From NCBI GenBank assembly GCA_002383485.1, contig DFYY01000022.1, positions 130,332 through 194,331 of the forward strand: DNA of 64,000 nt, given 5' to 3'. The DNA is from Bacteroidales bacterium UBA4070 (GTDB lineage Bacteria > Bacteroidota > Bacteroidia > Bacteroidales > VadinHA17). Shown here piece after piece: positions 34,502-43,600 of this stretch. Within the stretch, counting starts at the first letter, position 1. Every line of letters starts with the position of its first letter. The notes beneath the pieces are model-generated. The model saw only the letters and a list, made by a program, of their open reading frames with translations. It had not been told where the DNA came from and did not search any database. A program made the translations under genes and the position numbers.

Positions 34502-35089
34502 ATGAAGAGCAAACTGACCGATTATGAGCTTATAACAAGCTTCATGAAAGGTAATGAGAAGAGCATAGAGATTCTCATCCTGCGTCACAAAAGCAAGGTC
34601 TACTCCTATATCAGCCTTTACATCCGGAACCGCGATCTCGCCGATGATATTTTTCAGGACACATTTCTGAAAGTGGTTCAGTCGATACGCGCAGGCCGCT
34701 ACCAGGACGACGGAAAATTCATCTCCTGGGTGATGAGGATAGCTCACAATCTTATAATTGACCACTTCAGGCACGAGAAGCAGATGGGTATTGTTCTCAA
34801 TGATGATTATGAGACTGACCTGTTCAATTCAAAGAGGCTGACGGACGATAATGTTGAGGATGTGATTGTACGCCGCCAGGTGATGCGCGATGTACGGCGG
34901 CTTATTAACGGACTGCCGGAGGATCAGCGTGAGGTGGTTATCATGCGCCACTATGCGGGCATGAGCTTCAAGGAGATTGCAGATATGACAGGGGTGAGCA
35001 TCAATACTGCCCTGGGCCGCATGAGATACGCACTCATCAACATGCGTAAGATTATGACTGAAAAAAATATCACACTCTCAATAAGCTGA
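34502..35089 (+). CDS. ECF-type RNA polymerase sigma factor
   Basis: The 195-residue protein shows sigma region 2 (YISLYIRNRDLADDIFQDTF, then GKFISWVMRIAHNLIIDHFR) and region 4 (LPEDQREVVIMRHYAGMSFK, then GVSINTALGRMRYALINMRK). No classical FecR-like anti-sigma gene follows; instead a small acidic protein is encoded 52 bases on. It stands apart from uvrA, which is transcribed away from it. Its regulon cannot be read from the window. Confidence 0.93.
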   Translation: MKSKLTDYELITSFMKGNEKSIEILILRHKSKVYSYISLYIRNRDLADDIFQDTFLKVVQSIRAGRYQDDGKFISWVMRIAHNLIIDHFRHEKQMGIVLNDDYETDLFNSKRLTDDNVEDVIVRRQVMRDVRRLINGLPEDQREVVIMRHYAGMSFKEIADMTGVSINTALGRMRYALINMRKIMTEKNITLSIS

Positions 35090-35141
35090 TACAATTTTTT
35101 GAGTAAGAGGGCGTTTTTCTGATATGAGAACAGAAACGCCT

Positions 35142-35327
35142 ATGGATAAGAATTCTACCCTCTTACTATCATACTTTGAAGTCACCAACACCCCGTCAGA
35201 CCTCATAGCAGACGCTTTCGGCATTGACACTGCCCTCAGCATACTGCTTCCTGACATGGATGATGCACCGTCTGACAAGGTGATTGAGAGCCTGTTCGAA
35301 AAGATCAGGAAGGACAGGGTGCACTGA
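35142..35327 (+). CDS. Small acidic protein downstream of the ECF sigma factor
   Basis: I do not recognise the family. From the ATG at 35142 it has 61 residues (an ATG at 35124 would add six): an acidic, helical, soluble protein (LLSYFEVTNTPSDLIADAFG, then LLPDMDDAPSDKVIESLFEK). It lacks a membrane segment. The position directly after the sigma gene on the same strand suggests a co-transcribed partner or modulator; it could also be the remnant of a longer gene. Confidence 0.5.
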   Translation: MDKNSTLLLSYFEVTNTPSDLIADAFGIDTALSILLPDMDDAPSDKVIESLFEKIRKDRVH

Positions 35328-35463
35328 GAGACTTTCCTCAAATACTTAATACATTGGTCGGGGAACCGGCAGGCAGTGCCTGTCCGGTTCTTCCATTATA
35401 TGCTGGTAGTCATAATCATTTTTGACCGATTTTTTTACCTTAGCGCAACCAAACCATACAGTC

Positions 35464-37134
35464 ATGAAAAGAACAATCATCTGTGCATTTGCACTGGCAG
35501 CCATGCTCTGGTCATGCACATCAAAACAGGAGAAAATGGAGAACAGGATGCGCGGTTTCATCTCGTCCTACGAAGAAGAGATAATTCCACTCTACAAGGA
35601 GTCAGCCTTCTCATCGTGGGAGGCAAATGTCACAGGCACTGACGAGGCCTGGGCAAGGAACGAGAAAGCTTCACTTGCATATTCTGCATTTTTTACAGAC
35701 AGGCAGGCATTTGCCGAACTGAAGGAGATCCGGGAATCGGGACTGGTGAAGGAACCCCTGCTTGCCAGGCAGCTTGATATAATTTATAATTACTTCCTCG
35801 CCGGACAGGTTGATACCGCCCTTATTTCTGAACAGATAAGGATGGAGACGGAGATAACAAAGAAATTCAACTCCTTCAGGGCTGATGTCAATGGGAAAAA
35901 ACTGAGTGACAATGAGGTGGAAGATATCCTTCGCAACTCAACCCGCTCAGACGAACTCCAGGCTGCGTGGGAGGGTCACAAGCTGATCGGCCCGTTGGTT
36001 GCTGATGACGTATTAAGACTTGTAAAGCACAGGAACAGGATAGCACAGGAACTCGGTTTCAGCAATTACCACCGCATGAGCCTTGAACTCTCCGGTCAGA
36101 ATCCCGATGAGGTTACAGCTCTTTTCGATGAACTGGACAGCCTTACGCGGGGTGCTTTTGCAAACCTCAAGGGCGAGATTGACAGTTATTACGCAAAGCG
36201 ATACGGTGTGCCTGCCGCAGGGCTGATGCCGTGGCACTACCAGAACAGGTACTTTCAGGAGGCTCCCGAGATCTATCCTGTCGATTTCGACAGTTATTAT
36301 GCCGACAAGGACCCGGTGAAGATTGCATCTGAATATTATGCCTCGATAGGGCTGCCGGTTGACGCCATCCTGGCAAAGAGTGACCTCTATGAAAAACCCG
36401 GCAAGAACCAGCACGCCTTTTCTACAGATATTGACCGTTCCGGCGATGTCCGTACCCTGGACAACATCAGGCCCGACTCTTACTGGATGAACACAATTCT
36501 TCACGAGCTTGGCCACGGCGTCTATTCCTGCTACAATGACATGTCACTTCCCTTCGCACTGAGGGATGCGGCACATACCTTCACCACCGAGGCGGTGGCC
36601 AACTATTTCGGCAGGCTGGCCACCAACCCGGCATGGATGAACTACATGGGAATCATCACCGCGGAAGAGGCAGAGAAGATCGGGGATGACGCCTTCAGCG
36701 CCTTCAGGCTGCAGCAACTGGTCTTCAGCCGCTGGGCCCAGGTGATGTACCGCTTTGAGAAGGAGATGTACGAAAATCCTGATCAGGATCTGAATGACCT
36801 GTGGTGGAACATTGTTGAGAAGTACCAGATGATGAAGAAGCCTGAAGGTCGTAGCATGCCTGACTGGGCAACAAAGATCCACGTTGCACTCTATCCCTGC
36901 TATTATCATAATTATCTCCTGGGAGAGCTGCTGGCATCCCAGTTCTCGGAGTACATTACCGGGACTGTTGTCAAAGGCAGCAGGGAGGAGGATATGAAGG
37001 CTATGGGTGAATTCTTTAAAACAAAAGTCTTCATACCCGGCATGCGGTATGAGTGGAATGAGATGATAGAGAAGGCCACAGGTGAAAAGCTTACGGCAAA
37101 ATATTATGCTGCCCAGGTTGTAGGTGTGAAATAA
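35464..37134 (+). CDS. Lipoprotein zinc metallopeptidase, M2/M3-like
   Basis: The 556-residue protein begins with a lipoprotein signal (AMLWSC lipobox; ATG at 35464). The zinc site HELGHGVYSCYND lies near residue 345, with a later glutamate in FTTEAVANYFGRLA, the HExxH...E arrangement of gluzincin peptidases such as peptidyl-dipeptidase A. It probably trims peptides in the periplasm. The following gene is a broken lipoprotein whose surviving end resembles a peptidase C-terminus. Confidence 0.85.
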   Translation: MKRTIICAFALAAMLWSCTSKQEKMENRMRGFISSYEEEIIPLYKESAFSSWEANVTGTDEAWARNEKASLAYSAFFTDRQAFAELKEIRESGLVKEPLLARQLDIIYNYFLAGQVDTALISEQIRMETEITKKFNSFRADVNGKKLSDNEVEDILRNSTRSDELQAAWEGHKLIGPLVADDVLRLVKHRNRIAQELGFSNYHRMSLELSGQNPDEVTALFDELDSLTRGAFANLKGEIDSYYAKRYGVPAAGLMPWHYQNRYFQEAPEIYPVDFDSYYADKDPVKIASEYYASIGLPVDAILAKSDLYEKPGKNQHAFSTDIDRSGDVRTLDNIRPDSYWMNTILHELGHGVYSCYNDMSLPFALRDAAHTFTTEAVANYFGRLATNPAWMNYMGIITAEEAEKIGDDAFSAFRLQQLVFSRWAQVMYRFEKEMYENPDQDLNDLWWNIVEKYQMMKKPEGRSMPDWATKIHVALYPCYYHNYLLGELLASQFSEYITGTVVKGSREEDMKAMGEFFKTKVFIPGMRYEWNEMIEKATGEKLTAKYYAAQVVGVK

Positions 37135-37150
37135 TCAAAAGATGATACAC

Positions 37151-37652
37151 ATGAGAAAAATTATTATCCTTATGGCAATGGTAATGACGGCATGCTCAAC
37201 CCCCCGTCAAAAATGGAGGTGAGACAGCCACAGCCTTCATCGGAGAACCGGTGGTGACAGCAACTGTTGACCGGGTGATGGCTGAGCAACCCAATGCTGA
37301 CAGATCTCTTCTTGAAAAGGGAGTGCGTCATGCAGCTTCGCTATGGCGCGAAAAGGACGGATCTGCAGAGCAGTTCACTGAGTTCGTGTCTGCCAATTAT
37401 ATCTCTGATCCCGCAAGGCGAAGCAGGATATTCCTGAAACTCAGCAACTATTTCGAATCGCTCAGCGGAAACATGAACGAGATAACCCTCGATCTGAGAA
37501 AGGTGCTGGACGAGGCAGCCGGCGAGATCGATGAGATAGACCGCATGTACAGCCTGGGACGACTTACTCCCCAGCACTGGATGAACCAGGCGGTGGGAAT
37601 GAAAATTTCTCCTCAGCCGTTACTCAGGGCTCTTGATGAGGCACTGAAATAA
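37151..37652 (+). pseudogene. Lipoprotein gene with a frameshift and probable internal deletion
   Basis: ATG at 37151 starts a lipoprotein signal (MRKIIILMAMVMTACSTP). At a run of six C bases the frame is lost and a stop follows at once; one base fewer would continue VKNGGETATAFIGEPVVTAT and on to 37652. That longer frame moves from MNEITLDLRKVLDEAAGEI, typical of the early part of a large Bacteroidota protein of about 700 residues, directly to LTPQHWMNQAVGMKISPQPL, typical of its C-terminus. Most of the middle therefore seems missing. The family function is unknown. Confidence 0.65.
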
Positions 37653-38421
37653 TATAGTAACCCGTAGTTGTCACGAAATTGCGCAGGAAAGGAATCCTGC
37701 CGGCCAGTGATGGCAACATGCGGGGACGAAGTCCGAACTTCACTTCAAAGTTTGGATTGATGAGCCAGAGGGATTTCTTCAGTACGGAGAATCCCTCTCT
37801 TTTTATTATAGTCTCAAATCTGCCAAGGTTGATCCCGGTTTCCTTTATCTCCAGGAGGCCTTCGATCTTCGCACTGCTTTCTCCCGCAGCCCTTAGAAGC
37901 CATCTGTACATTGCGCCCGGAAGCAGATGTATCCAGGGCATCTTCGAGAGAATACGGCTGTCACACACCTGCTGGTGACCGCCAAAGGGATTAGTCCATG
38001 GCGGGAAGGCAATGAAAAGTACACCTTCACGGGCAAGAAGCCTTTTTACAAAACCTATGAACCTAGCCTGGTCATGGATGTGTTCAAGCACGTCACGCAT
38101 CATTATAAGGTCATATTTCCCGGCATCTGCGCAGTCATAGATGTCTGCAGCAATGAACTCTACCCTGTCGCCGCCCGGGATGGCTGAATAAAAGCTGCGT
38201 GCATTCTCAATTTTGTGTTCAGAAATATCTATGCCCGTAACCTTGGTACACCTGGCTTCAAGAAAGGGGAGGAGGTTTCCGCCCTCGCCGCATCCGATCT
38301 CAAGGACTGAAAGGGATGGAGTGACCTGCATGACACCTGAGATGAAGGGAATCACATACTTTGAGGTGGTGTGTGCCTGCTCCCTGAAATAAAGTTCCCT
38401 GTCGGTATGCCGTTCATGCAT
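37624..38421 (-). CDS. Class I SAM-dependent methyltransferase
   Basis: The 265-residue protein has motif I VLEIGCGEGGNLLPFLE (residues 39-55), then GIDISEHKIENAR and the post-I acidic loop DLIMMRDVLEHIHDQ, as in methyltransferases acting on small molecules or lipids. No transmembrane segment is seen and the substrate cannot be predicted. It is transcribed toward the broken lipoprotein gene and overlaps its end by 29 bases. Confidence 0.85.
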   Translation of the reverse strand: MHERHTDRELYFREQAHTTSKYVIPFISGVMQVTPSLSVLEIGCGEGGNLLPFLEARCTKVTGIDISEHKIENARSFYSAIPGGDRVEFIAADIYDCADAGKYDLIMMRDVLEHIHDQARFIGFVKRLLAREGVLFIAFPPWTNPFGGHQQVCDSRILSKMPWIHLLPGAMYRWLLRAAGESSAKIEGLLEIKETGINLGRFETIIKREGFSVLKKSLWLINPNFEVKFGLRPRMLPSLAGRIPFLRNFVTTTGYYIISVPHQEP

Positions 38422-38508
38422 GGATCAAATGTAATTTTTTTTTCTGTTTTTCTTGGCTTGTATTAGCTGAAGTAATATCTTTGTGATATCAAAATAATAT
38501 CATAAACC

Positions 38509-39006
38509 ATAAAAGAAGAAAAAATTTTCAAGGCAGCATTTGATGTAGACAATTACGAACATTTCGTGCTTGTGCAGAGTGATGCCGCGCTTCGCAAACT
38601 TGCAGGGCTCTATCCCTATGACAACTGGGAAGGTCACGAGCATGAGATGACGCTTCGCAGCGGTGGTGAGGAGGTCAATGACGAGCTTGAGAGGGAGATA
38701 CGGGAGAGGCTCATGATTGCGGGTATCAATGTCATTGAGGCAAGGATCAATTACATTGCCTATTCGGAGGAGATTGCCGGTGCCATGCTTCGCCGTCAGC
38801 AGGCTACGGCTGTTGTTGCAGCGCGCTTCAAGATTGTTGAAGGTGCAGTCTCAATGGTTGAGATGGCTCTTGAGCAGCTCTCCGTGAAGGGCATCATTGA
38901 CCTTGACGAGGAGAAGAAGGCAGCGATGGTGAGTAACCTTATGGTGGTGCTGTGCGGTGACAAGGATCCCAACCAGATCATCAACACCGGAACCCTGCAG
39001 CACTAG
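38509..39006 (+). pseudogene. SPFH/Band 7 domain protein with internal deletion and lost start codon
   Basis: The open frame reads (ATA)KEEKIFKAAFDVDNYEHFVL from 38509 and continues with SDAALRKLAGLYPYDNWEGH, then typical SPFH coiled coil (INYIAYSEEIAGAMLRRQQA) to GDKDPNQIINTGTL. Intact relatives start MKEEKxFKAxSG, have a membrane hairpin and about 100 more residues, and only later reach FKAAFDVDNYE. Here the two FKA(A) segments are joined, so the membrane part is gone. There is no ATG; the first codon is ATA, and GTG at 38566 is the only usable start. Arc-like and zinc-ribbon partners follow. Confidence 0.75.
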
Positions 39007-39008
39007 CA

Positions 39009-39194
39009 ATGCAGAAGAAGTCGTTCATCATACGGATAGATCCGGACAAGCTGAGTGCCATTGAGAAATGGGCCTCTGACGAGTTTCGCAGCACCAACGG
39101 TCAGATTGAATGGATCCTTGACCAGGCACTGCGCAAGTCCGGCAGGCTTCGTGACAACAGGGAAAAACCAAATCAGAAAAAAGATGAAAAGTGA
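39009..39194 (+). CDS. Small Arc-like (ribbon-helix-helix) protein
   Basis: The 61-residue protein (KKSFIIRIDPDKLSAIEKWA, then DEFRSTNGQIEWILDQAL) has the strand-helix-helix pattern of Arc/MetJ DNA-binding proteins. In Bacteroidota it is regularly encoded directly after an SPFH protein, as here (two bases). Its target is unknown; it may control the SPFH operon. The basic tail is typical for the group. Confidence 0.8.
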   Translation: MQKKSFIIRIDPDKLSAIEKWASDEFRSTNGQIEWILDQALRKSGRLRDNREKPNQKKDEK

Positions 39195-39408
39195 AATGCG
39201 GATGATAAAGTACACCTGTCCCAAGTGCGGCGGCAGGAAGTACAGGCTCAGTGAGATAAGGGTCGCACACAGTCTTTTTACCCAGCTGTTTGACATACAG
39301 GCCAGGAAGTATACAGCCATGATCTGTGAGAAATGCAGCTATACGGAGTTTTATAATGTGCCGGTAAGGAAGATAACCAGCGTGTTTGATTTCTTTACCA
39401 GCTCCTGA
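39184..39408 (+). CDS. Small zinc-ribbon protein
   Basis: Two CxxC pairs (YTCPKCGGRKYR and MICEKCSYTEFY) form a zinc ribbon in a 74-residue protein. Starts at 39184, 39196 and 39202 are possible; 39202 (MIKYTCPKCGG) would give 68 residues without overlapping the Arc-like gene. It is the third member of the SPFH-Arc-zinc-ribbon group common in Bacteroidota. The function is unknown. Confidence 0.75.
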   Translation: MKSEMRMIKYTCPKCGGRKYRLSEIRVAHSLFTQLFDIQARKYTAMICEKCSYTEFYNVPVRKITSVFDFFTSS

Positions 39409-39410
39409 TT

Positions 39411-40115
39411 TCAGATATTTGCCAGGCTGACGGAGCAGCAGGCAGCTATACCTGCTGTTTCTGTTCGCAGCCGGCCTGTACCGAGGTGGACAGGCACATA
39501 ACCTGCATTGATGGCTGCCTCGACCTCTTCCGTCGTGAAATCGCCCTCAGGCCCGATGAGGATCGTAACATCATCGTCCCTGGTGAAGGTTTCAGTTATG
39601 GCGACTCTTTCAATTGAGGAGTCGCAGGTTGCGATTATTCTTTTTCCTTCGGCCTGTCTGAGAACAAATGAATTCATCTCTTGCGGATCTTCCAGCAACG
39701 GGATGAGGGAGCGGGCTGACTGCTTCATTGCCGATAGAATTATCCCTTCGAGTCTCTCCCTTCTGATCCGTTTCTTTTCCGATCGGGTACAGATTAGTGG
39801 CGTTATCACATCTGTTCCAATTTCAACCGCCTTCTCAATGAACCACTCAAGTCTGTCGTCATTTTTAAGTGGTGAGATGGCCACGTGCAGCCTGTAGCGC
39901 CTCAGGCCTGGGTCAATTTTTGCCGAGGTGACGGTCACAGTCATTCCTTTGGGATCGTCACCGGAGATCAGACCTTCATAAAGAGTCCCTTTTCCGTCAG
40001 TAAAGGAGAGGCGGTCACCTCGTCTCATTCGCAGTACCCTGAGGCAGTGTCCTGACTCGTCCCTGCCGAATCGGGCTTCACCGTCTATAATATTGTCAGA
40101 ATAAAATATCTGCAT
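39411..40115 (-). CDS. rsmE: 16S rRNA (uracil(1498)-N(3))-methyltransferase
   Basis: RsmE methylates U1498 of 16S rRNA using SAM. The ATG at 40115 (MQIFYSD) gives 234 residues, the usual size; longer upstream sequence is not part of the family. The N-terminal PUA-like domain (GHCLRVLRMRRGDRLSF) is followed by the SPOUT knot with ILIGPEGDFTTEEVEAAIN and LGTGRLRTETAGIAA. It is divergent from the phosphodiesterase gene and convergent with the zinc-ribbon gene. Confidence 0.95.
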   Translation of the reverse strand: MQIFYSDNIIDGEARFGRDESGHCLRVLRMRRGDRLSFTDGKGTLYEGLISGDDPKGMTVTVTSAKIDPGLRRYRLHVAISPLKNDDRLEWFIEKAVEIGTDVITPLICTRSEKKRIRRERLEGIILSAMKQSARSLIPLLEDPQEMNSFVLRQAEGKRIIATCDSSIERVAITETFTRDDDVTILIGPEGDFTTEEVEAAINAGYVPVHLGTGRLRTETAGIAACCSVSLANI

Positions 40116-40176
40116 TGAAGCTTCTGTTTGCACAAATTTATTGATTTTAGCGGTGTAAAAAAGAAATTGTCTCAGA

Positions 40177-40692
40177 ATGAGGATAGGGGTGATGTCAGAC
40201 ACGCATGGCTGGATTGATCCGGCAGTATATGAGCATTTTGCCGGGGTTGATGAGATCTGGCATGCCGGTGACGCAGGCAACCTCGATGTCATCACAAGGC
40301 TGGAGGCATTCAAACCGTTTCGTGCCGTATGGGGTAACATTGACGGATTCGAGGTCCGAAGGGCGACAAAAGAGTACCTTTTTTTCAGGGCGGGGTCAAA
40401 GGATGTCCTTCTGATTCACATCGGAGGCTATCCGGGCCATTATGCACCGCGTGCCCTGGAACTGATCAGGAGTCTCAAGCCGGACATCTTCGTCTGTGGT
40501 CACTCACATATCACGAAGGTTATTTACGACAGGTCCAACGGGATGCTCTGCATAAATCCGGGGGCAGCAGGCCGAACAGGTATTCACAAAGTAATGACGC
40601 TGTTGCGCTTCAGCATAGAGGGAGATAACCTGAGCGGGATGGAGGTTATTGAGTTCGGTAACCGTGGCGGTAAGGCTGCCGGTGAGATGTAA
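40177..40692 (+). CDS. Metallophosphoesterase (YfcE/MJ0936 family)
   Basis: The 171-residue enzyme has the calcineurin-like metal motifs in order: MSDTHG (residues 6-11), GDAGN (33-37), GNID (54-57), HIGGYPGH and CGHSHITK (residues 110-117). Such proteins hydrolyse phosphodiesters; cellular substrates are not established. Its stop codon is immediately followed by that of the large exported protein on the other strand, with no gap. Confidence 0.92.
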   Translation: MRIGVMSDTHGWIDPAVYEHFAGVDEIWHAGDAGNLDVITRLEAFKPFRAVWGNIDGFEVRRATKEYLFFRAGSKDVLLIHIGGYPGHYAPRALELIRSLKPDIFVCGHSHITKVIYDRSNGMLCINPGAAGRTGIHKVMTLLRFSIEGDNLSGMEVIEFGNRGGKAAGEM

Positions 40693-43600
40693 TCAATACT
40701 CCTCAATACCTGTTCCGCCGCTCTCCATCCGTCTTAAGAACCTTTGAAGCCTGTCAGGCAGGCCCGGCATATACTCATACTCAAGTCTGGAATTGGATTT
40801 GGGATCCTTCCTGTCTCTCTCCTTCGTATTGGTCAGAATGTCGTTATATGTGAGATTAGAGGAGTAGCTCATCAGTATCCCCCTGAAGTAGGAGAACCAG
40901 TACCATGAGTTGTTTTTCGCTTTCAGGTAGATGTCAAGCAGGTCACCTGATCTCTTTCTCTGCAGTTCCACCCAACCGTCAACATAGACATTCATGGGCT
41001 GGTCGCCAATGAAGCCGATACCTATCTGTCCGTCAGAGATGAACGACATGGTATTCGGATTCCATCTAAGTTTGACATCGTTGAGCAGCAGCTGTGCCGA
41101 GTATTCTTTCGGTAGTGAACGTGCCACGCCGAAGAGCTGGAGTTCCTCTGTTAGGGTTTTGGCCGCTTCTTCGCCAAGCAGGTCACGCATAGCCTTAAGG
41201 TTGAACTCGGAAGAGAGGTTGACGGTCCTGAGTGTCGGATTGCTCCTGATGTCGTCTGCCATAGCTTTCAGAGCGAGCGGATTGAAGTGGAAAGTAAACC
41301 CAAATATTCCGCGCACTTCCAGCTTCGCGGAGTCGGTATTATGCACCACGTTGCCGGCGCTGTTCATCCTCAGGAGACCATAGTTCACTCCGAAATCAGT
41401 CTTCCCTTCGCTGACAAGCAGGCACATATTCCTGTCAAAGGTGACCATATTGCCATTCATCCGGAGATCTGAAAGCTTCTCCAGTGAGGCTATGCGGTAT
41501 TTCCCTGAGCCTTTGTCATGGAAAAGGTATCCCTGTGCAGTCAGTATCGGATTATCACTCCATGATTTCCTTTCTGACAGGAATGTACCGTATACGCCTG
41601 CTGAATCAAGGGTCACGAATGTGCCGGAGAAGAGCATGTTGTCATTTATGTCGCGCGGTTTGTCGCTAACAGGAATAAGCACGTTGTTCGGGTCAATCAG
41701 CGCTGTGAATTTGACGGGGGTACTGTTAATATTCGGGCAGTCAGTCACAATACCTGCCGCACCGGTGAACCTGAGATGATCCTCTGCAGACCTCAATGAG
41801 ACGTCCCCTCTGTATGTAAAGGCCGGACTGAGGGTGAATTTGTCCGTCTCTGGTATGTATCCGTATGCTTTGGTCGCATTTGTATCAACCTTGATTTCTG
41901 TGAATTCGATAACCTGGCAGTTGCCGTCTTCGCTTATATAATCATATTTTCCGGAGCCGTAATAGTTTGCACTGCTTTCAATGTTCAGCTTCGCCGAATG
42001 GATGAGATGCCTGTTGTTGACGGCAACTATGGCACTGTCGGTCTGCCTGATCCGGGCACTGCGGTCAATGTAGAGGATTCCCCCGCCGGGCTGGATAAGT
42101 GCATCAGCTACAGGAACATAATTTACATCCTTAACCATGATGTATTCATCCTGCAGGTAATATGAAGCGGAGCCTGCCTGGAACTTGACAGTATCCTTCA
42201 TATTATTTGTAGACAGGAATGTGGGCTTCTCTTCCATGCCCGGAGGTACCCTGAGCAACTCTTCCGGAGGCATGAGCGGCACCGATTCCCTGCCTTTCTG
42301 GGTCATCTCCATGACTTTCCGGGTCATGTCATATTCGAAGTTTGTCATCTTCGAAATATACTCCACTTCCGGAAGGACCACGAATGATGAGTCAGTGTTA
42401 AGGGTAAACGCGGCCTTCTGGCGGGCAAAATCAACATGTGTCCGGGCATTGCTTGCAACGAACCCGTATCCGCTTCCCTTTAGCGCCTTGAGATAGTAGT
42501 CGGAGGTGTCAGCATCAAAGGTCATCGCACCGAACGAGAGTGTTTGCGATGTGATCCGGGCGTCAGCGGTATTTACCTCTCCCAGACCCTTCATCCGTTC
42601 AGGAGTCAGGATGACTGTTCCATTCATGGTGGTGCCGTTGCCGAACATGCTGAAGTCCTTACCCTCGCTGTTCACGGCATACCATTCATCCCTGTCAGTG
42701 AGCCACTGTATATCTACATCCTGTGATTTAAGAACCGGTAACCGGCCCTTCGGATCCGGTTTCATGTCAAAGGTTTTCGCCCTTGAATACATGTATTCAG
42801 GAAAGAAGCGGAATGTGTCAGCCACCGCCGTAGCTGTCATGTGTTCAACCTTCCCGCTGCCTATAAGCCCTGAATTGCTCATGCTTAAGTGATTGTAGAG
42901 CCTTCCTCTTCCATTGTATATAGGGATCCCTTCAGGGGGAATAGTCATGCTAAACCCGAGTGAGGTGTCCGGCTGAACGGTGAGTGTCTGACGCATCGGC
43001 TCAATGATTCCGCCTCCGACAAACTCACCCGCCAGTGCCAGGTCCTCATTGGTATAGTGGTCAATATTTGTATAGGTGAACGGATCGAGACGGAAATAAA
43101 ACTTCTCTTTTTCATACATTCCGTCAAGGTCAGTTATTTCATCATAGAAGATGTAGGAGTCAGTGGTGGAATTAATTATCGGGTATTGTTTCAGGCTTTT
43201 CAGACCTGATTTGTTCCCCGGGTCATCAATCTGCAGTTTGGCTGAACCCATCTCAAGCATATTGTCAATTCTCCTGATCACGGGTCTTCCGTAAGCATCT
43301 TTCTCACCGGTTTCGACTGCAATCTTGATCGAATCGATTTTTTCAAGCCTGATATTAAATGTATCGTAACTGAATGAAAATCCTTTCCCGTAGATGGTGA
43401 ATAAACCGGCATGAACTATTCCGTCAAACCGCATTGACCTGTTTTTACCAAGTGAAATGCGGCCGCCATATGGTCTGATGGCAACACTCTGCGAGTCGCT
43501 CAGTGAGACTCCCCTGACTCCCCACAGGTCGAGGGAATAATCCCTGAGGTTAAGCACGGCATTCTCTTCATTATCCCTTGCTTCACTGTATATTGTTATT

